A stretch of 21,372 nt of DNA. Source: Desulfobacteria bacterium. Its GTDB lineage: Bacteria > Desulfobacterota > Desulfobacteria > Desulfobacterales > C00003060. Of this stretch, positions 1-7,965 are shown one piece after another. The position numbers and the translations under genes were made by a program. The notes beneath the pieces are model-generated. The model had not been told where the DNA came from and made no database searches. It saw only the letters and a program-made list of their open reading frames with translations. Position 1 is the first letter of the stretch; every line of letters starts with the position of its first letter. The DNA lies in the NCBI GenBank assembly GCA_030145035.1, contig JAQYWL010000071.1, positions 1 through 21,372 on the forward strand. Direction: 5' to 3'.

Positions 1-44
1 ATGTTGTCAACTTGGTTACATTTAATCCACTTATCAGAGACGGG

Positions 45-250
45 GAAATCCGAAATTCGAATATCGAAACTCGAAACAAATTCCAATGACCAAAATCTTA
101 AAATTCCAAAACACTAATGGCTTCAGTCTGTTAATATCGGAGGCAGGGCTTCGGTATCGTCCGCTTTGGGTTGATGTTTTGGACATTTGAGCATTCGGAT
201 TTCGGATTTGTTTCGGTTTTCGGTTTTCGATATTCGGATTTTTTGTATGT
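45..250. repeat. Fold-back of short tandem words (locus a)
   Basis: The left arm (about 45-115) carries repeated CGAAA-type words and CCAAAAC. The right arm (about 176-250) carries their reverse complement as TTTCGG/TTTTCG words ending in a GTTTTGG. The arms match imperfectly and enclose about 60 bp. It is one of several loci in the window with this architecture but different words. Confidence 0.6.
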
Positions 251-599
251 GGTTGCTCCGAGTTATGGAAATCTTAAATTGCCAAAATCGTGCATAGAAC
301 TTTTGAGACACTGCACTAGGCCGCTACCGAGCTCAGCCGATTTTGCAAGTTGCAAGCCGGTTCTAGAATGAACTACCCCGCAGCAAGCTACGGGGAATCG
401 CGGGTCTGATTTTCACAATCTAAACGAAGCAAGCTTCGGGGAATTTAACCCAATAACTCACGAAAATCTGTGCCTGCCCTATGAAATGCATTTTCTTTAT
501 CTATTTCATCGGGGTAATCTGCGTAATCTGTGGATTAAAAAAGATTGACACCGGAACCTCGCATGGTAATAGTTGCTTCTCAGGAAATCCATCGTCCAT

Positions 600-622
600 A
601 TAAAATCGCGTAGCGATTTTAT
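600..622. repeat. ATAAAATCGC hairpin, copy 1
   Basis: A perfect 10-bp inverted repeat, ATAAAATCGC and GCGATTTTAT, with a 3-nt loop. It ends one base before the AAAGGA ribosome binding site of the YkgJ-like gene, so it would form a hairpin in that gene's 5' leader. The same unit recurs at 3420-3442 and 18856-18878. Confidence 0.8.
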
Positions 623-635
623 GAAAGGATTCAAG

Positions 636-1478
636 ATGAAGAACCCAGATGAAACATATCAGGACGGGATCGAACCGAGGAAATACACAGCAGAGAGCAG
701 ATTCAAGTTTGCCTGTCACAAGGGTAAGGAATGTTACACCCATTGCTGTAGTGACCTCAATATCATCCTGACGCCCTATGACATCATCCGAATGAAAAAC
801 AGACTCGGACTAACCTGTGATCAGTTCCTGGCCATATACACAAAACCGGAGATGTTGGTTAGGACCAAACTCCCAATGGTCACCCTGAAGATGCTCGATG
901 ACGACAAGAAAAGCTGCCCCTTTGTCACGCCCGAGGGATGCACCATATATGAAGACCGTCCTGTAACATGCCGCTATTATCCTTTAGGCATGGCTGCCTT
1001 CAGGGAACAAGAAATCCAGCCGACGGGTGAAGATTTCTATTTCATGGTCAGAGAATCCCATTGCCTTGGCTTTCATTCAGACAAGGAGTGGACCGTAAAC
1101 GAATGGCGAAAGGATCAAGACGTCGAGCTGTATGATGAGGTAAACCACGGCTGGATGGAGCTTATGTTGAGAAAAAAGTCCTTTGGGTTTCAGGTAGAAC
1201 TCAGCGAAGAAAGCCGGGGAATGTTCTTTATGGTGAGCTCTAATGTAGACAGGCTCAGACGATTCATATTCGAGAGCAGCTTTCTGGACAAATATGATGT
1301 CGGAAAGGACCTCCTTGAACAGATCAAAACCGATGAGGTCGCCTTGCTCAAGTTTGGCTTTGAGTGGCTCCAAAGCGCCCTTTTTGGAGCGGACAAGGTG
1401 AAGCTAAAAGACCATGTGCTAAACGCCCAAAAAGAACAGCCCAAAAAGGCTATGAGAGCCGCAAAAACTAGCCGTTAA
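636..1478 (+). CDS. YkgJ-family cysteine-cluster protein
   Basis: A protein of about 280 aa with the cysteine-rich signature of the YkgJ (CxxCxxCC, Fe-S/zinc cluster) family. An N-terminal block FACHKGKECYTHCC is followed by SCPFVTPEGCTIYEDRPVTC and RYYPLG, the usual order in this family. The family is proposed to bind a metal or Fe-S cluster, and its biochemical role is poorly defined. I chose ATG 636 because AAAGGA lies 6 nt upstream. An in-frame TTG (573) and ATG (621) exist but fall before or inside the ATAAAATCGC hairpin. The C-terminal half (beyond about residue 150) has no recognised motif and ends in a basic tail (KKAMRAAKTSR). The gene stands alone on the + strand ahead of folE2, separated by 320 bp of repeats. 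The family call is good; the function is unknown. Confidence 0.85.
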   Translation: MKNPDETYQDGIEPRKYTAESRFKFACHKGKECYTHCCSDLNIILTPYDIIRMKNRLGLTCDQFLAIYTKPEMLVRTKLPMVTLKMLDDDKKSCPFVTPEGCTIYEDRPVTCRYYPLGMAAFREQEIQPTGEDFYFMVRESHCLGFHSDKEWTVNEWRKDQDVELYDEVNHGWMELMLRKKSFGFQVELSEESRGMFFMVSSNVDRLRRFIFESSFLDKYDVGKDLLEQIKTDEVALLKFGFEWLQSALFGADKVKLKDHVLNAQKEQPKKAMRAAKTSR

Positions 1479-1481
1479 GGC

Positions 1482-1501
1482 GAACTTAGGGGCTTCGCCC
1501 C
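1482..1501. repeat. 20-bp GGGGCTTCGCCCC repeat, copy 1
   Basis: GAACTTAGGGGCTTCGCCCC is a small hairpin immediately after the stop codon of the YkgJ-like gene. An exact reverse-complement copy is present at 18573-18592. It may act as a transcript 3' end, but no U-tract follows. Confidence 0.75.
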
Positions 1502-1562
1502 CCTTCGACTTTGCTCAGGGTGGTGAGCTTGCCCTTCGACCTTGCTCAGGGCGGTGAGCCCG
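1501..1562 (+). repeat. Two tandem 31-bp units (CCCTTCGAC...)
   Basis: Two adjacent 31-bp copies at 1501-1531 and 1532-1562 differ at only a few positions. They share CCCTTCGAC, TTGCTCAGGG and GGTGAGC, and are followed by CGTCGAACCGTCGAACC. The words pair partly in inverted orientation (TTCGAC/GTCGAA), typical of intergenic REP-like units. No coding role is seen. Confidence 0.75.
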
Positions 1563-1582
1563 TCGAACCGTCGAACCACAAT

Positions 1583-1707
1583 TGGAGTGATGGACACGTA
1601 GTGTAATGTTCTAAAGCCTTAAGGCGCAACCTTGCGCTCATGATGACAGTTTTTTTTAGTACCCACTACTCCATTACTCCAACACTCCATTACTCCATGC
1701 CAGTGGG
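1583..1707. repeat. Fold-back of ACTCCATT words (locus b)
   Basis: The left part has TTGGAGTGATGG and AGTGTAATG. The right part (1664-1698) is a tandem array of ACTCCATT/ACTCCAAC words with a period of about 8 bp. The array is bracketed by CCCACT (1662-1667) and AGTGGG (1702-1707). It occupies the gap before folE2. Confidence 0.6.
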
Positions 1708-1799
1708 CATAAATCAGTTGCCGCCAAAGGGCCTATAATTTCAATAAGTTATATAAACTCCGAGATGACAAAGTTAGCAGAATCCAACGGGTTGAGAAG

Positions 1800-2585
1800 A
1801 TGAAAGATGTTCAAAACGAACCGGATGACCGCAACATTGACCTTGCCAGGGTAGGCATCAAAGGGATCAAGTATCCAATGAATGTCCTGGATAGGGCAAA
1901 TAGGACCCAGGCCACCGTGGCAACGGTAAACATGTACGTGCATTTGCCCCACCGGTTCAAGGGGACTCATATGAGCAGGTTCGTCGAAGTCCTGAACGAT
2001 TACTGTGCCGATCTGAATCTAAAGACTTTTTTTGAAATGCTTGACAGAATAAAGAAAAATCTTGATGCCCCCGCTGCCAACCTGGAGATCAGATTCCCCT
2101 ATTTTATGAAGAAAAAGGCCCCTGTATCAGGTGTTCCCAGCATGATGGAGTACACCTGCAAATATATAGGGGAAATAAACGGAGATGAGCGCAAGCTCTT
2201 AATTGGTGTTAAGGTGCCGGTCTGCACCCTTTGTCCGTGTTCAAAAGAGATCAGCAGCCATGGAGCCCACAACCAGCGGGGCGTTGTTTCGGTAACCGCG
2301 CTCTTTAAGGAGTTCTTTTGGATTGAGGAAATTATTGAAACCGTTGAAAGCTCGGCAAGTAGTGATGTTTATGCATTGTTGAAAAGGGAGGATGAAAAAT
2401 TTATCACAGAACGGGCGTACAGCCGGCCGATGTTTGTGGAAGATGTTGTGAGAGAGGTCGCCGATAAGTTGAAAAAAGACCAGAGATTTGTCTCGTTTAG
2501 TGTAGAAGCGGAAAACTTTGAAAGCATTCACAACCACAGCGCTTATGCTTATACCGAGGTGGACCTGGAGGGGTCAAATCTTTAA
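1800..2585 (+). CDS. folE2: GTP cyclohydrolase FolE2 (type IB)
   Basis: A protein of 261 aa that matches FolE2 (COG1469), the alternative GTP cyclohydrolase I. It converts GTP to 7,8-dihydroneopterin triphosphate, the first step of the pterin branch of folate synthesis (and of queuosine). Recognisable segments are RVGIKGIKYPMNVLDR near the N-terminus and the diagnostic TLCPCSKEIS with GAHNQRG at about residues 143-161. The CPC cysteine at residue 147 is the expected metal-site cysteine. The start is ATG 1800, with GAGAAG just upstream. The last four residues (GSNL) and the stop codon are encoded by the left arm of the 29-bp inverted repeat at 2570-2659, so the natural C-terminus may have been rewritten. 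It converges on pabC and pabB, which make the p-aminobenzoate half of folate, giving a folate neighbourhood on both strands. Confidence 0.95.
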   Translation: MKDVQNEPDDRNIDLARVGIKGIKYPMNVLDRANRTQATVATVNMYVHLPHRFKGTHMSRFVEVLNDYCADLNLKTFFEMLDRIKKNLDAPAANLEIRFPYFMKKKAPVSGVPSMMEYTCKYIGEINGDERKLLIGVKVPVCTLCPCSKEISSHGAHNQRGVVSVTALFKEFFWIEEIIETVESSASSDVYALLKREDEKFITERAYSRPMFVEDVVREVADKLKKDQRFVSFSVEAENFESIHNHSAYAYTEVDLEGSNL

Positions 2586-2659
2586 TCTTGACAAATTGCG
2601 ATAACCAATTGCCTTTTGGGGCGAAGGAAACAATTTGTCAAGATTAAAGATTTGACCCC
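2570..2659. repeat. Perfect 29-bp inverted repeat joining folE2 and pabC ends
   Basis: The left arm 2570-2598 starts GGGGTCAAATCTTTAATC and ends GACAAATTG. The right arm 2631-2659 is its exact reverse complement. The 32-nt centre contains TTTTGGGGCG. Each arm reads GGG-TCA-AAT-CTT-TAA at a gene end, giving both FolE2 and PabC the same GSNL C-terminus and stop. It could act as a bidirectional terminator hairpin. The sequence resembles a REP-like mobile unit, and a diverged single arm occurs at 15527-15556. Confidence 0.9.
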
Positions 2660-3414
2660 ATTGACCCCCGGTAGCCCTCTCGTAGTGTCTCGATCATTTC
2701 GGGGATCCCATAATCTGTATCGCCCACCGCGCACACTGGCAGAATCTCGATCACCGAGTTTGTGACAAAGACGCCGTCAAATTGCTTCAGATCCGCAGGT
2801 ATGACCGTGGATTCCGTGAGGGAGAAGCCAAGCGTCCGGGCCACCTTTATAATGTGCTTGCGGGTTATGCCCGGAAGGAGTCCTGCATCTGTGGGCGGTG
2901 TGAAGATATGCCCTTTTCTCAAGAAGAATACGTTGGTGATACTCCCTTCAGTGATTTCGCCACGCTCGTTGGTGAAAAGGGCGTCAAAAAATCCCTGCCT
3001 TCGGGCCCAGGTGAAAACAAAGATGTTTTCCAGGTAGGCGGTCGTCTTGAACCTCACGAGGGGAGAACCGGAAAATCTCTGGAAGTGGGCCAGACCCAAT
3101 TTAACCCCCGGGCCCTGCTGGATACTCACATTTTTCAAAAGCTCCCACGATGTCCGCAATTCTGTTTTCTCCACACCGTGATCCCCATAGGAGATCAGGT
3201 TGAGCCGAAGGCGGGCCTCAGTGTCGCGGGGAATTTCCGCCAAGGCAGATTTCAAGGCATCCATGGCCTCTTTTTTAGAGAAGGGGAGGGCGAAAAAGCG
3301 GCACCCGGCAGCCATGCGGTCCAGATGGTCTTCCACAAAGGCGAGCCTTCTACCCTTGTAGACCCGAAACGTTTCAAAGAGGCCTTCACCAAATAAGAGC
3401 GTCCGGTTTTTCAT
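2644..3414 (-). CDS. pabC: Aminodeoxychorismate lyase-like class IV aminotransferase
   Basis: A class IV PLP-dependent (branched-chain aminotransferase/ADC lyase fold) protein of 256 aa. Evidence is FGEGLFETFRVYKGR at the N-terminus, LVRFKTTAYLEN with the expected PLP lysine, the NERGEITEGSITNVFF block, and LLPGITRKHI. Its position directly after pabB makes 4-amino-4-deoxychorismate lyase (yielding p-aminobenzoate and pyruvate) the best call. A D-amino-acid or branched-chain aminotransferase is less likely. ATG 3414 lies one base after the pabB stop (TAA-G-ATG), so translation is probably coupled. The ATAAAATCGC hairpin occupies the place where a ribosome binding site would be. The last residues (GSNL) come from the 29-bp inverted repeat. 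Confidence 0.87.
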   Translation of the reverse strand: MKNRTLLFGEGLFETFRVYKGRRLAFVEDHLDRMAAGCRFFALPFSKKEAMDALKSALAEIPRDTEARLRLNLISYGDHGVEKTELRTSWELLKNVSIQQGPGVKLGLAHFQRFSGSPLVRFKTTAYLENIFVFTWARRQGFFDALFTNERGEITEGSITNVFFLRKGHIFTPPTDAGLLPGITRKHIIKVARTLGFSLTESTVIPADLKQFDGVFVTNSVIEILPVCAVGDTDYGIPEMIETLREGYRGSMGSNL

Positions 3415-3415
3415 C

Positions 3416-4687
3416 TTACATAAAATCGCGGAGCGATTTTATCCCCAGTGCCATCATGGAAGCTTTTGCCTTAATGATACTCTCCTCATATTCGAGTTGA
3501 GGATCTGAGTCGGCTACGACGCCCCCTCCAACCCCCAGGACACCCCGTCCGTCCCAAAGTTCAAGGGTTCGAATGGCTACGTTCAGCACCATTTTGTCCT
3601 GAAAAAAATACCCAATCGCCCCACAGTACACGCCTCGCTGATTGGGCTCAAGTTCATAGATTATTTCCATGGCCCTTTTCTTAGGAGCACCTGTGATAGA
3701 ACCGGGCGGAAACGTGGAGCGAATGATGTCAGAAATCCCTGTATCACTTCTAACCGCCCCGCTAACGTAAGAGACCATTTGATAAACGGTGTTGTATGCC
3801 TCCACGATATAGAGTCTGGGAACCTTTATGGAACCATATACACAGAAGCGCCCGAGGTCATTTCTCATAAGGTCCACAATCATAACGTTTTCTGCCTGAT
3901 CTTTTTCACTCTCTTTCAGTTCTCGCCATAGTCTCCTGTCATTCCTGGCTTGCTGAGACCTTTTTCTCGTTCCCTTCATCGGCTTGCTCAAGATCGTGTT
4001 TTGGTTGAAGCGCAAGAAGAGTTCCGGACTTCCGGAAATAACTACGCTCTTTCCCATATTGATGAAAGCTGCATAGGAGACCGGCTGGACCTCCTTGAGG
4101 CGTAAGTATAAGTCAAATGGATCTCCGGGACAGTCAAAATAGACCCTCTGGGTGTAGTTGATCTGATAGACGTCTCCTGCCCTGATATGATCGAGCACAT
4201 GGCCGACATTTTCAAGGTAAGTGTCCTTACTCTGATTAAAGCCTATCATCTTCCCGGACACCCGTTGGCGGCTTTTCCTATGAGACTTTAGCAAGGGGGG
4301 TAATGTATTTTCTTGCCAACAGGTCCAGATTTTTTGTATATGATCAAAAACCAGAAACCGCGAATAGGCCGCAAGGTAGATATCAGGATTCGGTGTGTCC
4401 TTGCTTCCCGGGGAAGGGAGATCTTCTATCCACTGGCAGGCCTCGTATCCTATGTAGCCGGCTACGAAATAGTCCTGGGTATGGGAGGATATGAAAGCAA
4501 AAAAATCATCCTTGTTAAGGTTCGTGATATCTCCGCTAAAGATCTCTTCCGGTTCCCAGGCTATGAAGGAATATCGCTCAGTAAGGGAGGGCTTTTGGCT
4601 TTCCAAAAAAATAGCGCCCGGCTCATGACAAAGGGCGCTGAAGATCTGATGGGGGTCGGCATCGATTCTTAAGTTTGTTTTCTCCAT
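3416..4687 (-). CDS. pabB: Aminodeoxychorismate synthase component I
   Basis: A chorismate-utilising enzyme of the PabB/TrpE family (about 423 aa). With a glutaminase partner it aminates chorismate to 4-amino-4-deoxychorismate. Motifs include VYQINYTQR, SGSPELFL, the PMKGTRKR block, ENVMIVDLMRNDLGR, STFPPGSITGAPKKRAMEII and GGGVVADSDP. The lysine in PMKGT is the PabB-type residue (TrpE usually has alanine there), which favours PabB over anthranilate synthase. No PabA glutaminase is in the window. The start is uncertain: ATG 4687 (MEKTNL) fits the fold but has no Shine-Dalgarno, because tandem GATTGTC words fill the leader; an upstream ATG at 4714 would add nine residues. The C-terminal IKSLRDFM is encoded by an ATAAAATCGC hairpin unit, suggesting the original end was replaced. 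Confidence 0.92.
   Translation of the reverse strand: MEKTNLRIDADPHQIFSALCHEPGAIFLESQKPSLTERYSFIAWEPEEIFSGDITNLNKDDFFAFISSHTQDYFVAGYIGYEACQWIEDLPSPGSKDTPNPDIYLAAYSRFLVFDHIQKIWTCWQENTLPPLLKSHRKSRQRVSGKMIGFNQSKDTYLENVGHVLDHIRAGDVYQINYTQRVYFDCPGDPFDLYLRLKEVQPVSYAAFINMGKSVVISGSPELFLRFNQNTILSKPMKGTRKRSQQARNDRRLWRELKESEKDQAENVMIVDLMRNDLGRFCVYGSIKVPRLYIVEAYNTVYQMVSYVSGAVRSDTGISDIIRSTFPPGSITGAPKKRAMEIIYELEPNQRGVYCGAIGYFFQDKMVLNVAIRTLELWDGRGVLGVGGGVVADSDPQLEYEESIIKAKASMMALGIKSLRDFM
3420..3442. repeat. ATAAAATCGC hairpin, copy 2 (within pabB end)
   Basis: A perfect 10-bp inverted repeat with a 3-nt loop, identical in its arms to copy 1. On the minus strand it encodes the last residues of PabB, continues GTAA into the pabB stop, and directly precedes the pabC ATG. 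Confidence 0.8.
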
Positions 4688-4766
4688 CGTCGATTGTCGA
4701 TTGTTGATTGTCATCCGTCAATGTTAAATGCCCAATCGTCAATCATCAATCATCAATCATCAATCC
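4686..4766. repeat. Fold-back of GATTGTC / CAATCAT words (locus g)
   Basis: The left arm 4686-4716 has GATTGTC/GATTGTT words and the right arm 4732-4766 has repeated CAATCAT words, both with a 7-bp period and complementary to each other. The fold-back fills the whole gap between the formate dehydrogenase stop (4760-4762, itself part of a TGATGATT word) and the pabB start. Confidence 0.75.
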
Positions 4767-7579
4767 TTCCCGGTTCCCCAACCCCAATATTCCGTCCTGT
4801 AATCGATTTCTCGCTCGATCTTGACCGCACAAACCTTAAGTTCGGGGATTTTTGCTATGGGGTCCAGGGCCGAATGGGTCAAAACATTGGTGCGGGTTTC
4901 AGTGTAATGGAAGGTCATGGAGACAACACCTGGAGGGGTGATTTTTGAGATCTTTGCCTTGGCCCGAACAGTCCCACGCCGGGAGACCACCTTCACGGTC
5001 TCACCGTCCTCAATCTCCAGGCCAGCAGCATCAACAGGATTTATCTCCACTTGTTCTTCTCCGCGCAACGTATTGAGTCCCGCCACCTTGCGCGACATGG
5101 TGCTGTGATAATGAAAGATACTGCGCCTTGTGGTCAAGATCAAAGGGTACTCATGGCTGGTCACCTCCGCCGAAGGTGTGTAGGAGATAGGCGTGAATTG
5201 TCCTCGACCGCCGGGTGTGGTGAATCTTTCAGCATAAAGATACGGTGTCCCGGAGTGCTCTGTGTCCGGACAGGGCCACTGGACTCCAGCCTCGTCTATC
5301 CGCTCATAAGTGATTCCGCCATAAATCGGAGTCAAGCTACGGATCTCTTCCATGATCTCTTCGGGTTTGTTGAAATCAAACCCTTTGGCCCCCATGTTTT
5401 TAGCGGTGTCGCAGATGATCATCCAGTCAGAACGCGTGTTGCCCACTGGTTCTATGGCCTTGCGTACCCGCTGTACGCGCCGTTCGGTGTTTGTGAAGGT
5501 CCCGTCTTTTTCAGCAAAACTGGCCGCAGGCAGCACCACATCGGCCATTTGTGCGGTCTCTGTAAGGAAAATATCCTGTACCACGAGCAGTTCCAGGTGC
5601 GAGATCGCTTCCTCGACGAAGTTGGTATCAGCTTCTGTGAGCACAGGATTCTCACCCAAGAGGTAGAGGGCCTTCACCTTGCCTGAATGGGCAGCCTCAA
5701 AGATTTCGCACAAAGTCAGCCCAGGTGTCGCATTCAGCTTGCAATCCCAGGCCTTCTCAAATTTTTTCCGTATCTCCGGATCATCCACCTTTTGGTAACC
5801 TGGAAATACATCGGGCAGGGCCCCCATGTCACAGGCCCCCTGAACATTGTTCTGACCTCTCAGCGGGTTTACGCCTGATGAAGGCTTGCCGATATTGCCC
5901 GTCAGGAGCGCCAGGTTGGCCACGGCCTTCACATTATCAGTGCCGTGGGAATGCTGGGTAATCCCCATGGCATAGAGGATGGTTGCCGGGGAGGTGGAGG
6001 CATACATTCTGGCAGCTTCGGCAATCTGTCTGGCAGCAACACCGGTGATTTCCTCGGCCTGGGAGAGATCCCATGCCATGACCGCCGCCTCAAAGGCTTC
6101 AAAACCCTCGCACCGCTCTTTTATGAATGAGGTGTCAAGAAGTTTTTCTTCAATAATGACCCTGGCAATAGCATTTAGGAGGGCCACATCGGTCCCGGGT
6201 TGATGCCTGAGCCAGACATCGGCCATCCGGCACACCATTATTTCTCTCGGATCGGCCACGATGAGCTTTGCACCGTTTCCTACTGCCCTGTTAATCTGTC
6301 TCCCTATAATTGGATGGGCGGCCGCCGTATTGCTCCCTATAACAAAGATGCAAGCGGCCTTTCCGATTTCAGGAATGGTGTTTGTCATGGCGCCGCTACC
6401 CAGGGTGGCAGCCAGACCGGCTACCGTGGGTGAGTGTCAGAGGCGCGCACAGTGGTCGATCTTGTTTGTCCCCATGACAGCCCTGACGAATTTTTGAAAG
6501 AGATAGTTCTCTTCATTGGTGCATTTGGCAGAAGAAACAGCAGCAAACTGGTCTCCTTTGTAATGGACCAGGGTGCTGGCCACATACTTGATCGCCTGGT
6601 CCCAGTTGACCTCTACAAACTTTCCTTCCCTCTTGACAAGGGGCGCTGTTAAGGGTTTGCCAGGGCGGCCTGTTTCATCAATGCCATGTGCGATCCGCTC
6701 AAGGGGGTCGTATGCCCGCACCAGTGGGGAAGACAGCCGGTCAGGGCTATGAATGAACTTATAACCAAAGCGCCCTCGAATACAAAGCTCTCCGCGGTTT
6801 ACAGGGTTTTCACAATCACCTCTGGCCCTAATAACGGTATTTCCGCGTACACCCAGATATAGCCCGCAGCCCACACCGCAGTATGCACAGGTCGTCTTCA
6901 CTTCACGGGTGGGATACTCGATTCTTTTGGGTATCAAGGCCCCTACCGGACAACGTTCAACGCACTCCCCGCAAGACACGCAAACCGATTCGGTGAAAGG
7001 CTTGTCACCAAAGGTGCTAACCTTAAGCTCATAACCCCGATATCCCATATCAATGGCAGCAACCCCCACGATTTCGCGGCACGTCCGAACGCATATGCCA
7101 CACTGGATGCACTTGTTGGGATTGAAATCAAAAAAGGGATTGCTGGTATCAACAGGAAGGTCCTTGGCCACGCGATTCAAGCGATTGAGTCGTTTCTCGG
7201 CAAAACCGATCCGGTTGACCAGTTCCTGGAGCCTGCATGTGCCGCTCTTGGGGCACAGGAGACAGTTGAAGTCATGATCGCTCAGGATGAGTTCAAGGGT
7301 CACACGGCGAACCAGCTCAATTTCCGCGTCATCCGTAATAACCGCCATCCCCTCCTCAACCGGGGTGCGGCATGCCGGATGAAGCTTTTTCTTCTTTTCA
7401 ATCTTAACCAGGCATATTCGGCATGTCCCCTCTGGGGTGAGCCCGGGGCAATAACACAATGTCGGAATATAGATCCCCGCACCCTGGGCTGCTTTTAGGA
7501 TGGTAGCGCCTTCCGGGGCCTTCACGTCCAGGCCGTTTATGTTTAGGGAAATATGATTAGTCATTGGTTGATTGGGCAT
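4760..7579 (-). CDS. fdhA: Selenocysteine formate dehydrogenase, alpha subunit
   Basis: One gene of about 939 residues read through an in-frame TGA at 6437-6439 as selenocysteine (residue 381). The context CARL-U-HSPTVAGL matches the Sec site of formate dehydrogenases. Domains in order: a NuoG-type 2Fe-2S domain (CYCPGLTPEGTCRICL...C, about 40-70); a His-Cys3 Fe-S site (DHDFNCLLCPKSGTC); two 4Fe-4S clusters (CIQCGICVRTC and CVSCGECVERC); the CAYCGVGC...C cluster of the molybdopterin oxidoreductase fold; and the Mo/W-bis-MGD catalytic and C-terminal domains (SSGVNPLRGQNNVQGACDMG). The reaction is formate to CO2 or the reverse, with electrons leaving via the N-terminal clusters. No NuoE/NuoF-like or Hdr partner is adjacent. 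ATG 7579 has GAGG 8 nt upstream; ATG 7564 is an alternative. It needs SelA/B/C encoded elsewhere. Confidence 0.93.
6398..6439 (-). promoter_or_regulatory. Selenocysteine TGA codon and SECIS-like hairpin
   Basis: Directly after the TGA (6439-6437, minus strand), an apical stem GGTAGCC (6425-6419) and GGCTGCC (6413-6407) encloses the loop GGTCT. A lower stem pairs ACCCA (6431-6427) with TGGGT (6402-6398). The loop begins 18 nt after the TGA. As I recall, loop sequence and spacing match the E. coli fdhF SECIS, which binds SelB. Confidence 0.88.
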
Positions 7580-7650
7580 CCTTCATTCCTCGGTTTACAC
7601 TTATCAAGGATGCGGGCGCCAAGAGATAAGTTCTTTTGTTCCTACTTTTT

Positions 7651-7785
7651 GGTGTCAGGTGTCAGGCCCGCCCTGGCGCGACTTGCTCGAATCAATTTGT
7701 AGATCCTATAATCCCGGTCTGGGCCAGGGTGTCAGGAGCGACAAACGCCAGATCTGACACCTGAACACTGAAACCTGAAACCTGG
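7651..7785. repeat. Fold-back of GGTGTCA / CTGAAAC words (locus c)
   Basis: The left arm 7651-7666 is GGTGTCAGGTGTCAGG. The right arm 7753-7785 has CTGACAC, CTGAACA and CTGAAAC words. A GGGTGTCAGG also occurs inside (about 7727-7736). The arms are complementary through the TGTCAG/CTGACA words. Confidence 0.6.
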
Positions 7786-7907
7786 GGTGGTGAAAAAAAG
7801 TGTAAACTACTTTATGGCGAAAATGAAGGATGCCAAATTGTCAATTGTTGATCTTAAGGGATTCTGAGGAACTCCTACAACTTTGGGGCATGTAACGCCT
7901 TGAAATA

Positions 7908-7936
7908 TTGACATTATGGTCATCTGGTTCTACACT
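7908..7936 (+). promoter_or_regulatory. Sigma70-type promoter for uvrC
   Basis: TTGACA at 7908-7913, a 17-bp spacer, then TACACT at 7931-7936. It lies 30 bp before the uvrC ATG, giving a short leader that contains AGGG as a weak ribosome binding site. Confidence 0.6.
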
Positions 7937-7965
7937 ATCTGCGTGCTGCTAATAGGGCAAAAACA

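Larger units (their letters stand above)
1..635. other. Gene-free, repeat-rich leader region
   Basis: No convincing coding region was found here; the short open frames are low-complexity. It contains an imperfect fold-back built from short tandem words (about 45-115 against 176-250, words like TCGAAAC / GTTTCGG). It also has two related small hairpins around GCAAGCTACGGGGAAT (374-398) and GCAAGCTTCGGGGAAT (424-444), and the ATAAAATCGC hairpin at 600-622 next to the first gene. A leader or promoter for the downstream gene may lie here, but no clear -35/-10 pair was identified. Confidence 0.6.
7580..7965. other. Divergent fdhA-uvrC intergenic region
   Basis: This 386-bp gap separates divergent genes. 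It carries a tandem-word fold-back at 7651-7785 and the uvrC promoter near 7908-7936. No gene is seen. A convincing fdhA promoter was not found. Confidence 0.6.

Noticed and set aside
1700..1799. Riboswitch upstream of folE2
   Set aside because: No pterin, THF or preQ1 riboswitch core was recognised in the leader.
2782..3396. Long plus-strand frame opposite pabC
   Set aside because: Antisense shadow of a clear class IV aminotransferase gene.
4686..4766. CRISPR array
   Set aside because: The 7-bp words are directly contiguous with no unique spacers and are mirrored by a complementary arm; none of the arrays in the window has CRISPR geometry.
5051..5686. Long plus-strand frame opposite fdhA
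   Set aside because: Antisense shadow; no recognisable domain.
4760..6388. A separate molybdopterin oxidoreductase gene starting at an internal ATG
   Set aside because: The 16 codons before that ATG continue the protein, and the TGA joining it to the upstream frame has a Sec context and SECIS hairpin; it is one gene.
7595..7625. Sigma54-type promoter for fdhA (TTGGCGCCCGCATCCTTGATA on the minus strand)
   Set aside because: The spacing and the -12 element do not match the GG-N10-GC pattern.
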